A stretch of 50,850 bases of DNA. Source: an uncultured Prevotella sp. (GTDB lineage: Bacteria > Bacteroidota > Bacteroidia > Bacteroidales > Bacteroidaceae). Below, piece after piece: positions 14,413 through 21,608 of this stretch (positions are counted from its first letter, which is position 1; every line of letters starts with the position of its first letter). The notes under the pieces are model-generated. The model did not search any database. It saw nothing but the letters and a program-made list of their open reading frames with translations, and was not told where the DNA came from. The stretch covers positions 1 to 50,850 of the forward strand of contig URRR01000016.1 in assembly GCA_900550365.1 (NCBI GenBank). Direction: 5' to 3'. The position numbers were made by a program, and so were the translations under genes.

Positions 14413-14943
14413 ATGACGTTTCAGAATTTACGGGTGAACTCACAGATATACATACTTCACAAGGATGCGATGCCTTTCATGGAGTACGGCACGGTAACAA
14501 ACGTGTCACAGCCGCACGCAAAATATCCGGCTGTTCCGCAGATAGGCCAGTACCCACAGCAGATGAGCATGGTAATCGACGTGGCGGTGAACGTCAACGG
14601 ACAGATAGCCGAGCTCAAGGGGCTGCCGGTGACGGGCGAGATAACGGACACGCAGCAGAACGGCAACATCGTGGTGTCATGCTCACGCGAGGCGATGAAC
14701 AACGAGGTGGCCATGATGCTGCAGAAGAGCAAGGACATCATTGCGAGCGTTGACTACCACAAGGGCGTTATAGCCGCATGCAACAAGATGATGAACGAGC
14801 TTAACCCGGAACTTGCCGAGAAGCAGCGGCAGGACCAGCGGATAAGCGAGATGCAGAACCAGATGTCGGCGATGGCGGCCTGCATGAAGCAGTTAATGGA
14901 GCAGCTCGGAAATTCTGAACAGTCTAAAAAATTAAAGGAATAA
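14413..14943 (+). CDS. Phage protein of unknown function with C-terminal helices
   Basis: 176 residues: an N-terminal beta-rich domain (about 1-95, including a segment YGTVTNVSQPHAKYPAVPQI) and a C-terminal helical region with a short coiled coil (QRISEMQNQMSAMAACMKQL). No signal peptide. It is part of the compact cassette starting at 12996 and stands 4 bases before the next gene. No named family is recognised. Confidence 0.6.
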   Translation: MTFQNLRVNSQIYILHKDAMPFMEYGTVTNVSQPHAKYPAVPQIGQYPQQMSMVIDVAVNVNGQIAELKGLPVTGEITDTQQNGNIVVSCSREAMNNEVAMMLQKSKDIIASVDYHKGVIAACNKMMNELNPELAEKQRQDQRISEMQNQMSAMAACMKQLMEQLGNSEQSKKLKE

Positions 14944-14947
14944 GATT

Positions 14948-15274
14948 ATGGGAGCATGGAGTATATTAGAAGAAGGCCGTGATGATTACGGCCGTGATAT
15001 GGGCTTCCGCAGCTACGAAGAGGAGGAGGCTTACAAGAAGGGATGCCGCCATGGCTACGAGAAAGCCATGAGGGAGCTCCAAGGTGACATGGCACAGCGT
15101 GATGACTATGGCCAGCGCGGCGGAGGCTCTTACGGCATGCGTGACTACGGACGCGGCGGCATGTCAGGTGAGAGACGTTTTCCTGGCTACATGCCTGAGG
15201 ACCCTTACACCGGTTCAAGCGGTAACGAGATGAGTGAGCGCAGAAGCAGAGACAGCCGTGGACGCTATATGTAA
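14948..15274 (+). CDS. Low-complexity Gly/Arg/Asp-rich small phage protein
   Basis: 108 residues, strongly enriched in Gly, Arg, Asp, Tyr and Met. The N-terminal half is helical (YEEEEAYKKGCRHGYEKAM), the C-terminal half disordered (RDDYGQRGGGSYGMRDYGRG). Such composition suggests nucleic-acid or protein binding through a flexible tail. A terminator hairpin follows 12 bases after the stop, so this gene ends a transcription unit. Function unknown. Confidence 0.55.
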   Translation: MGAWSILEEGRDDYGRDMGFRSYEEEEAYKKGCRHGYEKAMRELQGDMAQRDDYGQRGGGSYGMRDYGRGGMSGERRFPGYMPEDPYTGSSGNEMSERRSRDSRGRYM

Positions 15275-15286
15275 ATACTGAGACGG

Positions 15287-15321
15287 GCCGGAGGGGATGA
15301 CATGAGCCTCTCCGGCTTTTT
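15287..15321 (+). terminator. Rho-independent terminator
   Basis: GCCGGAG (15287-15293) pairs with CTCCGGC (15310-15316), with a few more pairs inside, and TTTTT follows. It ends the unit that includes the 12996-15274 genes. Confidence 0.75.
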
Positions 15322-15345
15322 AATTAAGAAAGAAAGGAGCAGAAC

Positions 15346-15768
15346 ATGACAAAGCAAAGACTTGATACATACGACGACTTTCCGCCCGGTATGAAAGAAT
15401 ATCTCGGAATTTACGGCTGGCATTTCTCAAAGAAGATGTGCGAATGGGCCGTGTCAAAGATGAAGCAGAAAGACAAGACCACAGGCAAGGAGAAAAATCT
15501 TGAGACAATGTCGAAGGATGCCGTGGACGATTTGCTGAGGAGATACAATATAAGGGTTGAGAAGAACGAAGCCTACGACATGGTATATGTCGCCAACATG
15601 GGTAAAGCCGACTATCTGCGCAGCTCGATAATGGATGAACAGCATCTCGCAATGTTCGTCAAGGACTACATCGATGATTCTGACGGTTATGACGGTATGC
15701 CTTTCACACGCTTCATGGCAGACTGTATCGGCAAAGGAACACCTATAATGTGGGAAGACTTGAAATGA
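15346..15768 (+). CDS. Small phage protein of unknown function (140 aa)
   Basis: 140 residues, soluble, mainly helical, with charged surface and a conserved-looking start KQRLDTYDDFPPGMKEYLG. The mid region (DAVDDLLRRYNIRVEKNEAY) and acidic C-terminus (DYIDDSDGYDG) are the only notable segments. Its stop overlaps the next start (ATGA at 15765-15768), so the two genes are translated together. It lies after a terminator and so may be transcribed from its own start or by read-through. No family name assigned. Confidence 0.6.
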   Translation: MTKQRLDTYDDFPPGMKEYLGIYGWHFSKKMCEWAVSKMKQKDKTTGKEKNLETMSKDAVDDLLRRYNIRVEKNEAYDMVYVANMGKADYLRSSIMDEQHLAMFVKDYIDDSDGYDGMPFTRFMADCIGKGTPIMWEDLK

Positions 15769-16181
15769 TAGTACAGGACTTTTACCTACCGCAATATGAC
15801 TGGCATGTACGTGTGTATTACGCCGTTGATACCTACTGGGCCGACCGTATAACGGATGACCTGGAGCGTATAGGATGCCGTGGGCGCGACCTGGTGCGTG
15901 CATACCGTAACCTTACTGAAGGCAACCTTAATACCGGTCTGACGTACTCTAACAGAGGCTACACGGTGATGGTAATATCACTGACAAGCACGCCGGAGCA
16001 GTTTCAGAACTCGCTCGACCACGAGAAGGGCCACCTGTGCCGGCACATCTCGCAGGCATACGGCATTGACCCCTTCTCGGAAGAAGAGCAGTATCTTAAC
16101 GGCGAGATAGGCCAGAAGATGTTTCCGGTGGCCAGGAAATTCCTTTGCGAGCATTGCAGAAAAGAACTGTACGGACGTTGA
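15765..16181 (+). CDS. Small HExxH metallopeptidase-like phage protein
   Basis: 138 residues from the ATG at 15765, overlapping the preceding stop. His86-Glu-Lys-Gly-His90 within DHEKGHLCRHI matches the HExxH zinc site of zincins; a downstream Glu in EQYLNGEIGQ could be the third ligand. A C-terminal CEHC adds a possible second metal site. There is no signal peptide, so action would be cytoplasmic or in virions. It is short for a peptidase and might be a zinc-binding protein without activity. It is the last plus-strand gene before the integrase; a shared bidirectional terminator follows. Confidence 0.6.
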   Translation: MIVQDFYLPQYDWHVRVYYAVDTYWADRITDDLERIGCRGRDLVRAYRNLTEGNLNTGLTYSNRGYTVMVISLTSTPEQFQNSLDHEKGHLCRHISQAYGIDPFSEEEQYLNGEIGQKMFPVARKFLCEHCRKELYGR

Positions 16182-16193
16182 CCTCTCGGTAGT

Positions 16194-16228
16194 AAAGAGA
16201 TAACGGATATTTATTCTGTTATCTCTTT
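16194..16228. terminator. Bidirectional terminator between phage cassette and integrase
   Basis: AAAGAGATAAC (16194-16204) and GTTATCTCTTT (16218-16228) form a perfect 11 bp stem. T runs lie on the plus side and A runs on the other, so it can stop transcription both ways. It overlaps the integrase stop codon. Confidence 0.75.
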
Positions 16229-17448
16229 TCCTTATTTAAATTAAAAACATAATCGAGCAGTTTTTTATTAGCATCGTTTATGGGTCCGAAATCTTCTTTG
16301 ATATAAAGTTCTGTAATCTTCATGCTGTTATCTGTATGGTTAAGCATGAGGTTTATTGTGTATCTGTCTATTCTCAAATCGTTAGCGGCTATCGTGGCAA
16401 AGCTGTGGCGGGCGGAATAGAACTGTAAATCATCAATGCCAAGCTCGTTGCCTATTTGTTTCTGACCGATGTTAATATACTTATTTAAGTTAGTCATAGA
16501 CAAAAAGCGTTTGTTAAAATTGAAAATGCGGCGGTTTGTTCCCCTGTATTTTTGGAATACAGGAAGTATCAACGGATTAACATCCACAATTATCTTTGCT
16601 TTGTCGTCTCTCCTGTCTTTTGTCTTGCGGCGATAATATGTAATACTCTTACCGTCAAATCCTTCGCCGTCTTCTTCTCCGGCATAATAGTCAGCCGAGT
16701 TCATGCCCATCAGGCAAAAAGAAAGCATAAAACAGTCTTTTGCCAAATCACGGCGGCAGGTATATCCTTTATTCATCTTATTTAGATAAGGAAGATTGAA
16801 TATAGCCCGTATCTGGTCAACAGTCAATGCACGTTTTACAGCGACATTCTGTTTTGGCGCATGGAATTTCTTAAGTGAATGCTTGATACGTATCGTGCCT
16901 GTTTCTTCATCGTTGTAATAATCACGTGCATCATTGAATATTTTGACAATGGCATTGGCGTATAGTGACTGGGAACGTGGCTTGCCTGAAAGGCTCTCGA
17001 CATATTTCTTCATCGTATTCACTGTTATTTCAGAGAATGGAATATTGTCTTTGCCGAAAAAATGCTTGAAAGAATTTAAAGCAGTCTTGTAGTTTTTCAC
17101 TCCTTTTATTTTTGACTGTTCCAGCCATTTATTTGCATAATCAGTGAAACTCAGACTGTCAGTGTCTGTCTTTTTATTTAATTCTTCAATAAGTCTGTCT
17201 ATGTCAAAATCATTAAATTCAAGATTTAAGTCATTAGCTCTTGACCTATATTCCTTTATAATTTCATTGCATCTGTCAAGAATTTCTTGATTTTTTATCT
17301 TAAATGAAGCCGTAATATCTTTTTTACATACAGACATTGACGTTTGTATATAACGTATTTTTCTTTTATATGTCAGACGGATAAACACTTTCCACGTCTT
17401 ATCCTGTCTCATTCTATTAGCGATTATAAGTGGTTTAAACGTTATCAT
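16219..17448 (-). CDS. Tyrosine recombinase integrase
   Basis: A 409-residue site-specific recombinase. The N-terminal 90 residues form an arm-binding domain of the kind typical for Bacteroidetes integrases; a SAM-like core-binding domain follows (about 110-200). The catalytic domain shows a conserved Arg segment (CRRDLAKDCFMLSFCLMG), the RHSFATIAAN block carrying the second Arg, LNHTDNSMKITELYI with His and the nucleophile Tyr near the C-terminus. It lies at the element end, transcribed toward the phage genes, with tRNA-His 140 bases upstream of its start. It would catalyse integration and excision at the tRNA. Length and motifs are complete, so it is probably functional. Confidence 0.92.
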   Translation of the reverse strand: MITFKPLIIANRMRQDKTWKVFIRLTYKRKIRYIQTSMSVCKKDITASFKIKNQEILDRCNEIIKEYRSRANDLNLEFNDFDIDRLIEELNKKTDTDSLSFTDYANKWLEQSKIKGVKNYKTALNSFKHFFGKDNIPFSEITVNTMKKYVESLSGKPRSQSLYANAIVKIFNDARDYYNDEETGTIRIKHSLKKFHAPKQNVAVKRALTVDQIRAIFNLPYLNKMNKGYTCRRDLAKDCFMLSFCLMGMNSADYYAGEEDGEGFDGKSITYYRRKTKDRRDDKAKIIVDVNPLILPVFQKYRGTNRRIFNFNKRFLSMTNLNKYINIGQKQIGNELGIDDLQFYSARHSFATIAANDLRIDRYTINLMLNHTDNSMKITELYIKEDFGPINDANKKLLDYVFNLNKEKR

Positions 17449-17468
17449 TTTGTTGAAACTATGCTAAA

Positions 17469-17488
17469 ACAAATAGGGTGTTATTTGT
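17469..17488. promoter_or_regulatory. Inverted repeat upstream of integrase
   Basis: ACAAATA (17469-17475) and TATTTGT (17482-17488) are a perfect 7 bp dyad with a 6-base spacer, 20 bases before the integrase start and overlapping a weak TATTTG promoter-like box on the minus strand. It could be an operator or a recombinase binding site. Confidence 0.45.
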
Positions 17489-17542
17489 GGATTTTAAAGC
17501 TATTTTAAGGTTCAGACAATACTTTCTGAAATTAAAAGAATA

Positions 17543-17577
17543 AAGCGGAAACCCTTTGTTTATCGGGATTTCCGCTT
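17543..17577. terminator. Hairpin terminator downstream of tRNA-His
   Basis: AAGCGGAAACCC (17543-17554) pairs with GGGATTTCCGCTT (17565-17577) with one bulge and lies 12 bases beyond the tRNA 3' end on the minus strand, followed there by TTTATTC. It would end tRNA transcription and shield the integrase. Confidence 0.65.
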
Positions 17578-17588
17578 ATTTATTGAGG

Positions 17589-17662
17589 GGTGGAGGGTGG
17601 GGCTCGAACCCACGACATTCAGAACCACAATCTGACGCTCTAACCAACTGAACTACATCCAC
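17589..17662 (-). tRNA. tRNA-His (GTG anticodon)
   Basis: The minus strand folds as a full cloverleaf: D stem GTTC/GAGC, anticodon stem TCAGA/TCTGA with loop TTGTGGT (anticodon GTG), T stem GTGGG/CCCAC with loop TTCGAGC. The base before position 1 is G (17663) and discriminator base 73 is C, as expected for tRNA-His with its extra G-1. CCA is not encoded. The acceptor stem has one mismatch, T6 against C67. The element with the integrase adjoins the 3' end, so the 3' part may derive from the phage attachment site. Confidence 0.93.
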
Positions 17663-17695
17663 CGTGTTAGAAATGCTTGAATCTCAAAGCGAGTG

Positions 17696-17727
17696 CAAAG
17701 GTACGGGATTTATTTGAATTGACCAAA
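17696..17727 (-). promoter_or_regulatory. tRNA-His promoter
   Basis: On the minus strand TTTG (17724-17727) and TACCTTTG (17696-17703) are 20 bases apart, matching the Bacteroidetes promoter. The whole -33 box and spacer lie within the secG terminator hairpin. Confidence 0.7.
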
Positions 17728-17737
17728 TAAATCCCGT
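17703..17737 (-). terminator. Terminator of secG cluster
   Basis: ACGGGATTTATTTG (17703-17716) and CAAATAAATCCCGT (17724-17737) form a perfect 14 bp stem with a 7-base loop, 19 bases downstream of the secG stop. The T-rich trailing sequence is partial. It overlaps the tRNA promoter. Confidence 0.65.
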
Positions 17738-17755
17738 GATTTTTTCTTATTTTCT

Positions 17756-18190
17756 TCAGTTTGCAGGTGTTTTAGGTGCTTGAGTAGCTTTCGGAGCTGC
17801 ATTTTCCTGTCCCTGCTGTGCTGCCGGAGCTGCGTTTCCGTCAGTCTTACCCTGCTGTGCGGGAGCTGCCTCTTTAGTCTGGCTCGCACCGAAACCCGGC
17901 AAGTTGTTCGGGTTAGTCTGCTGCTGCTCAGTGGCATTACGTTCTATAACACTTTCCGAGTCTGTCGCTTTCGGAGCAACGTATGAGCATATCACGCTCA
18001 GAACGACCATAGCTATTGCAAGTCCCCATGTTGTCTTCTCGATAACGTCAGTAGTCTTGCGGACTCCCATGATTTGGTTAGATGAGGAGAAGTTGGAAGC
18101 CAGTCCTCCGCCCTTCGATTCCTGAATAAGCACGATGCCAATCATAAGCACTGCTGCCAGTACGATTAAAATTACAAATAATGTGTACAT
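17756..18190 (-). CDS. secG: Preprotein translocase subunit SecG
   Basis: 144 residues. SecG stabilises the SecYEG protein-export channel in the inner membrane. Two membrane segments are visible (residues 2-22 and about 53-72), with the family signature LIQESKGGGLASNFSSSNQI between them. The C-terminal 70 residues are a low-complexity Ala/Gln/Pro/Asn tail, usual in Bacteroidetes SecG, of unknown role. It is the last gene of the sigma-54 regulator - lptE - TPR - secG cluster, 5 bases after the TPR-like gene, and is followed by the hairpin at 17703-17737. Confidence 0.93.
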   Translation of the reverse strand: MYTLFVILIVLAAVLMIGIVLIQESKGGGLASNFSSSNQIMGVRKTTDVIEKTTWGLAIAMVVLSVICSYVAPKATDSESVIERNATEQQQTNPNNLPGFGASQTKEAAPAQQGKTDGNAAPAAQQGQENAAPKATQAPKTPAN

Positions 18191-18195
18191 TTCGT

Positions 18196-18951
18196 TTATT
18201 TATATTTATTATTTATTATCAGTTTTTCCAAAAAACGGATTTGGTCTGCAAAGTAAACATTTTTTTTTGGATAATTCAAATTTAAACGCTTAATAATTTC
18301 CAAAGCCTTTGAATATCGTCCCTGCCTTATGTATATCTGCGCCAATGTCTCAGTAAAATAATTCTCGTCACCCTCTTTTTTGTCGTTACTTTCTATTTCC
18401 GGAGTGAACTCAGGCTCATCTTTCAGTTCTATGCGTCCGTTTTCATTGTTGATGAAGTTGTCAATGAGGTCTTGTCCTCGCATGGCCGGACTGCCGTCGT
18501 CCTGCTGCTGGTCATCATTGTCCTCTGTCTCAAGCAGATATGAAACATAGTCGATTGCGGCGTCGGCCGGCGTCGGCTTGCGTTTCTTCTTGTCCGGTTT
18601 CACGGCATTCTCGCTGTCAGCCGGAATAGAGTCAAGGAATTTGTCAATAAGTGAAATCGTGCGGTTCTCCCCATTGTCAGTCTTCACTGCTTCTTTCTTC
18701 TGCCGTTCAGCGGCACGCAGTTTATAATGGGCAGCCTCAACAAGATTGAACACAACTTCACGGTCAGTCACATAAACGGCCGAACGGCGAAGCTCCTCGT
18801 CAAACGTCGGGTCATGAAGCAGGTACAGATTCTGCAGGAGCAGGAGCCTTGCCGTCTGGTAATATGGATACAGGGCAAGGAGGGAACGCAGGTCATACAG
18901 CGTCTCCTTGTCCATCAGCTCGGGATGTTTAACGAGTTGTTCCAGATCCAT
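18196..18951 (-). CDS. TPR-like conserved Bacteroidales protein
   Basis: 251 residues, cytoplasmic. The N-terminal 80 residues are helical (LVKHPELMDKETLYDLRSLL and onward). A charged, disordered middle follows (about 85-195, rich in Lys/Asp/Glu, including KPDKKKRKPTPADAA). The end forms a TPR-type helix pair (ETLAQIYIRQGRYSKALEII KRLN, about 205-230). From memory the lptE - this gene - secG order is conserved in Bacteroidales, which suggests a link to envelope biogenesis, but its function is not known. Confidence 0.8.
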   Translation of the reverse strand: MDLEQLVKHPELMDKETLYDLRSLLALYPYYQTARLLLLQNLYLLHDPTFDEELRRSAVYVTDREVVFNLVEAAHYKLRAAERQKKEAVKTDNGENRTISLIDKFLDSIPADSENAVKPDKKKRKPTPADAAIDYVSYLLETEDNDDQQQDDGSPAMRGQDLIDNFINNENGRIELKDEPEFTPEIESNDKKEGDENYFTETLAQIYIRQGRYSKALEIIKRLNLNYPKKNVYFADQIRFLEKLIINNKYK

Positions 18952-18966
18952 TGTTATATTATTGTC

Positions 18967-19509
18967 TTACCAGTTTGCCACGGTGGCGTTGAATATCTGG
19001 TCAGTTATGTCTTCTACCATTTGTGTTACGAGTTCTTCCTGCACGGATGTGAACGACTGTGTGGTCTCAAACGTCGACGTTGCCGTAAACTGACGTTCAA
19101 AGTCCTCATTATGGTTTGCATTGTTGGTAAACCTTACGTTCACTGTCATTGACAGCTCCGCCTGTGCAGAAGTTCCCTCTGCGGTAACGGCCTTGTTGCG
19201 TTGCGAATATTGTGTTATCTCTCCTTCTATTTTCAGGTCACCGTTACGTTTTACCTGAATCAGCCGTGTATGGTTGGCAAAAATGTCTTTCAACTGGTTG
19301 TTGAATATGCTCGCCATCGGCGCCCAGACGTAACTTGAGCGTATCGGGAAGTCAGCTATCTGTATAGTCTTGGTTTTCGAGTAGTCGATGCTTGCGCCGT
19401 TAAAGCTGTATTTAATGCTGCACGATACGAGAGCCACGGCCGCCACAGCCGTCATCAGCAGCCGTTGCAGACGTGCAGCTATCCTGCCGGCCTTACGGCT
19501 GTTATGCAT
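18967..19509 (-). CDS. lptE: LPS-assembly lipoprotein LptE
   Basis: About 180 residues. LptE plugs the LptD outer-membrane channel that inserts lipopolysaccharide. After a basic start there is a lipoprotein signal (LLMTAVAAVALVSC) with the lipidated Cys; then the family-typical KYSFNGASIDYSKTKTIQI and ITQYSQRNKAV segments. An upstream in-frame start at 19530 would overlap the sigma-54 regulator gene by 17 bases; the ATG at 19509 is preferred. It is co-transcribed with the regulator upstream and the TPR-like gene downstream (15 bases). Confidence 0.85.
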   Translation of the reverse strand: MHNSRKAGRIAARLQRLLMTAVAAVALVSCSIKYSFNGASIDYSKTKTIQIADFPIRSSYVWAPMASIFNNQLKDIFANHTRLIQVKRNGDLKIEGEITQYSQRNKAVTAEGTSAQAELSMTVNVRFTNNANHNEDFERQFTATSTFETTQSFTSVQEELVTQMVEDITDQIFNATVANW

Positions 19510-19513
19510 TTGC

Positions 19514-20740
19514 TTATTTTTCAAGTCCATATTGCTTTATCCTTCTGTAGAGGGTTCGGTCTGATATGCCCAGCTCCTTAGCGGCCTTCTTACGGTTTCC
19601 TCCGTTGCGCTCAAGCGCCTTTTCCACCATTTGGCGTCCGAGGTCTTCCAGATTCAGGCTTTCCGGCTCAGATATTTCCTCGGCAACGGCATCCTGTACT
19701 ACAGTCGCAGGCCGTGCGGCAGCGGTCACATCGGTACCGCGGCCTGGTATTATTGAGGGCAGACCTGTCTCTCCGCCGCCCACGCTTACACTACGTGACG
19801 TGTCAAGCTGCTTGCGCAGATTGTTCATCTCACGGCGCAAGTCGTTCACGTTGCCGCGCAGTTCGTACAATATTTTATAAAGAATCTCGCGCTCACTCTC
19901 GAAAGAGTGGCTCTCGCCGGTTGTCATCGTGGCCAGCTGCATGCTCTCGGCATCTTCCGGAATAAACTTATGTACGGCCTCGCCGTCTATTATACGGTTC
20001 TCGCTCAACACTGACATCTGCTCTGTTATGTTCTTCAACTGGCGCACGTTGCCCGGCCATTTATACTTCAGCATCACGGCCTTGGCCTCGTCAGTCAGTG
20101 TTATCTTGGGCAGATGATATTTCTCTGCCATCTGCATGGCGAACAGGCGGAACAGCAGGATGATGTCTTCGCCGCGGTCACGCAGGGGCGGTATCTGTAT
20201 AGGTATTGTGTTGAGGCGGTAATACAGGTCCTCACGGAAGCGCCCCTCGCTCACGGCCTTACGCATGTTGACGTTCGTTGCGGCGACTATGCGCACGTCA
20301 GTCTTCATGATTTTCTGCCCTCCCACACGGATATATTCACCCGTCTCGAGTACTCTGAGCAGACGTGCCTGCGTGGCAAGCGGCAGCTCTCCTACCTCGT
20401 CAAGGAATATTGTGCCCTTGTCTGCCACGCCAAAATAGCCTTCACTCTCGCCTATCGCTCCTGTGAACGAGCCTTTCTCATGACCGAACAGCTCGCTGTC
20501 TATCGTACCTTCAGGTATCGAACCACAGTTAATTGCAAAATACTTCTCCCGCCTACGCGGCGAATTGTCGTGGATTATGCGCGGTATAATCTCCTTGCCT
20601 ACACCGCTTTCGCCTACAATAAGCACAGACAAATCTGTCGGCGCCACTTGTAAGGCCACGTCGATTGCACGGTTCAGCCCCGGGCAGTTGCCCACGATGT
20701 TGTACCGCTGTTTTACCTTCTGCAGTTCAGTAGTGTTCAT
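19514..20740 (-). CDS. Sigma-54-dependent Fis-family transcriptional activator
   Basis: 408 residues. The AAA+ domain starts almost at the N-terminus (no receiver or sensor domain): Walker A GESGVGKE, the sigma-54 contact loop as GSFTGA (variant of GAFTGA), Walker B GTIFLDEVGE and the arginine-finger region RFREDLYYRLN. The C-terminus has a Fis-type HTH (AAKELGISDRTLYRRIKQYG). A short coiled coil joins them. It should open sigma-54 promoters; the lack of a sensor domain means that activity must be controlled by amount or by a partner. It heads the cluster with lptE and secG. Confidence 0.92.
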   Translation of the reverse strand: MNTTELQKVKQRYNIVGNCPGLNRAIDVALQVAPTDLSVLIVGESGVGKEIIPRIIHDNSPRRREKYFAINCGSIPEGTIDSELFGHEKGSFTGAIGESEGYFGVADKGTIFLDEVGELPLATQARLLRVLETGEYIRVGGQKIMKTDVRIVAATNVNMRKAVSEGRFREDLYYRLNTIPIQIPPLRDRGEDIILLFRLFAMQMAEKYHLPKITLTDEAKAVMLKYKWPGNVRQLKNITEQMSVLSENRIIDGEAVHKFIPEDAESMQLATMTTGESHSFESEREILYKILYELRGNVNDLRREMNNLRKQLDTSRSVSVGGGETGLPSIIPGRGTDVTAAARPATVVQDAVAEEISEPESLNLEDLGRQMVEKALERNGGNRKKAAKELGISDRTLYRRIKQYGLEK

Positions 20741-20877
20741 TTAGCTTACAAAATTACACATTTTATTTCTAATAAGCCTCATCCGGCATATTAAAATTGT
20801 ATTTTTTCACATCTTCGCATTCCTATTCAAGGGTCCATAAACGGGTCGGCTTATGAAAGGGCTGTGCTTTATCTGTA

Positions 20878-20988
20878 CTAAGTCATCCGATATTCCTTCG
20901 GAGAAAGCCCCGTCACACGCTTGAAAAACTTGCCAAAGAATGACTGGGAGGGGAAACCGAGCTGATAGCAAAAGTCTTCATAATTATG
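20878..20988 (-). pseudogene. Remnant of an AraC-family regulator (C-terminus only)
   Basis: The minus strand reads HNYEDFCYQLGFPSQSFFGK then FFKRVTGLSPKEYRMT and a stop. This is the second half of an AraC-type DNA-binding domain (last helix-turn-helix). The N-terminal 90 percent or more of the protein is absent, so this is a decayed fragment. Confidence 0.8.
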
Positions 20989-21025
20989 TTTTGACCATAA
21001 AGGTAAACTAATTTATCAGAAATAA

Positions 21026-21286
21026 GGCGGAAATTTCTATCTGCGCGCCAACCTACCAGATGTTCCCTCTGTGTGTTATTACAGTGAAGCTGTGCTGAAA
21101 ACGGAAATACTTTACGAATACATCATTAACCGCCATTTCTACCTCTCTGCACGTGCAGGAGTCTCCACCGTAATCAAAGGCGCGCTTTATACGAAAAGCA
21201 GAAAAGAATTGAGTACGGATATAGAACAAGACCGCTCGCCGATACCTTTCTTCAACGTGGGAGTGTCGTACAGCTTGTTCAAATGA
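21026..21286 (+). pseudogene. Remnant of an outer-membrane beta-barrel protein (C-terminus only)
   Basis: An open stretch starting after a stop at 21023 reads GGNFYLRANLPDVPSVCYYS and ends FFNVGVSYSLFK. Alternating strands and a final aromatic residue are typical of the last strands of a Bacteroidetes barrel (DUF6268-like, tentatively). No start codon or N-terminal part remains. Confidence 0.6.
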
Positions 21287-21487
21287 GGCATCATGGACCA
21301 ATGGCTGCATGACTAAAATTGGAGCATGGAGGGCTGACAGATAAACTGCTTCCGCCAGGAAGTGCATCATTCTCACTGGTACTTAAAATTTGTTAGTTAC
21401 TGTCAAGTTAGAAGTGCAACTTCGCATTCCTTTTGTCAGACGAAGTTTCAGTAAAAAGTAAAATACGGCCTTGCTGCATTGACAAGA

Positions 21488-21575
21488 TAAAAGGTGACCT
21501 TTCAGCGTGCAAAAGGCCACCTCCAAGCATGCAAAAGGCCGCCTCTCAGAATGCGAAAGGTGGCCTTTTGAAATA
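21488..21575. repeat. Dispersed repeat, copy 1
   Basis: Four imperfect units of 22-23 bp built on AAAAGGCCACCT...CATGC: AAAAGGTGACC, AAAAGGCCACC, AAAAGGCCGCC, AAAGGTGGCCTTTTG, the last inverted. Copies 2 (26216-26305) and 3 (34506-34592) share the layout. Confidence 0.75.
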
Positions 21576-21608
21576 CAGTATGCCGTAATAGCCGCGCAGC
21601 CTGGCCGT

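Larger units (their letters stand above)
20741..21608. other. 868 bp without intact genes; gene remnants and repeat
   Basis: This gap holds the AraC remnant (20878-20988, minus), an outer-membrane protein remnant (21026-21286, plus) and a copy of the dispersed repeat (21488-21575). The two remnants lie back to back about 40 bases apart, indicating deletion of the DNA once between them. The rest shows no gene-like frame. Confidence 0.6.

Noticed and set aside
15765..16181. Classification as a typical secreted metalloprotease
   Set aside because: There is no signal peptide or pro-region and the protein is too short; only the zinc-motif similarity is supported.
20114..20653. Plus-strand frame of 179 codons
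   Set aside because: It lies antisense to the well-supported sigma-54 activator and has no recognisable features.
21488..21575. CRISPR array
   Set aside because: The units of about 22 bp are contiguous, imperfect and palindromic, with no unique spacers and no cas genes.
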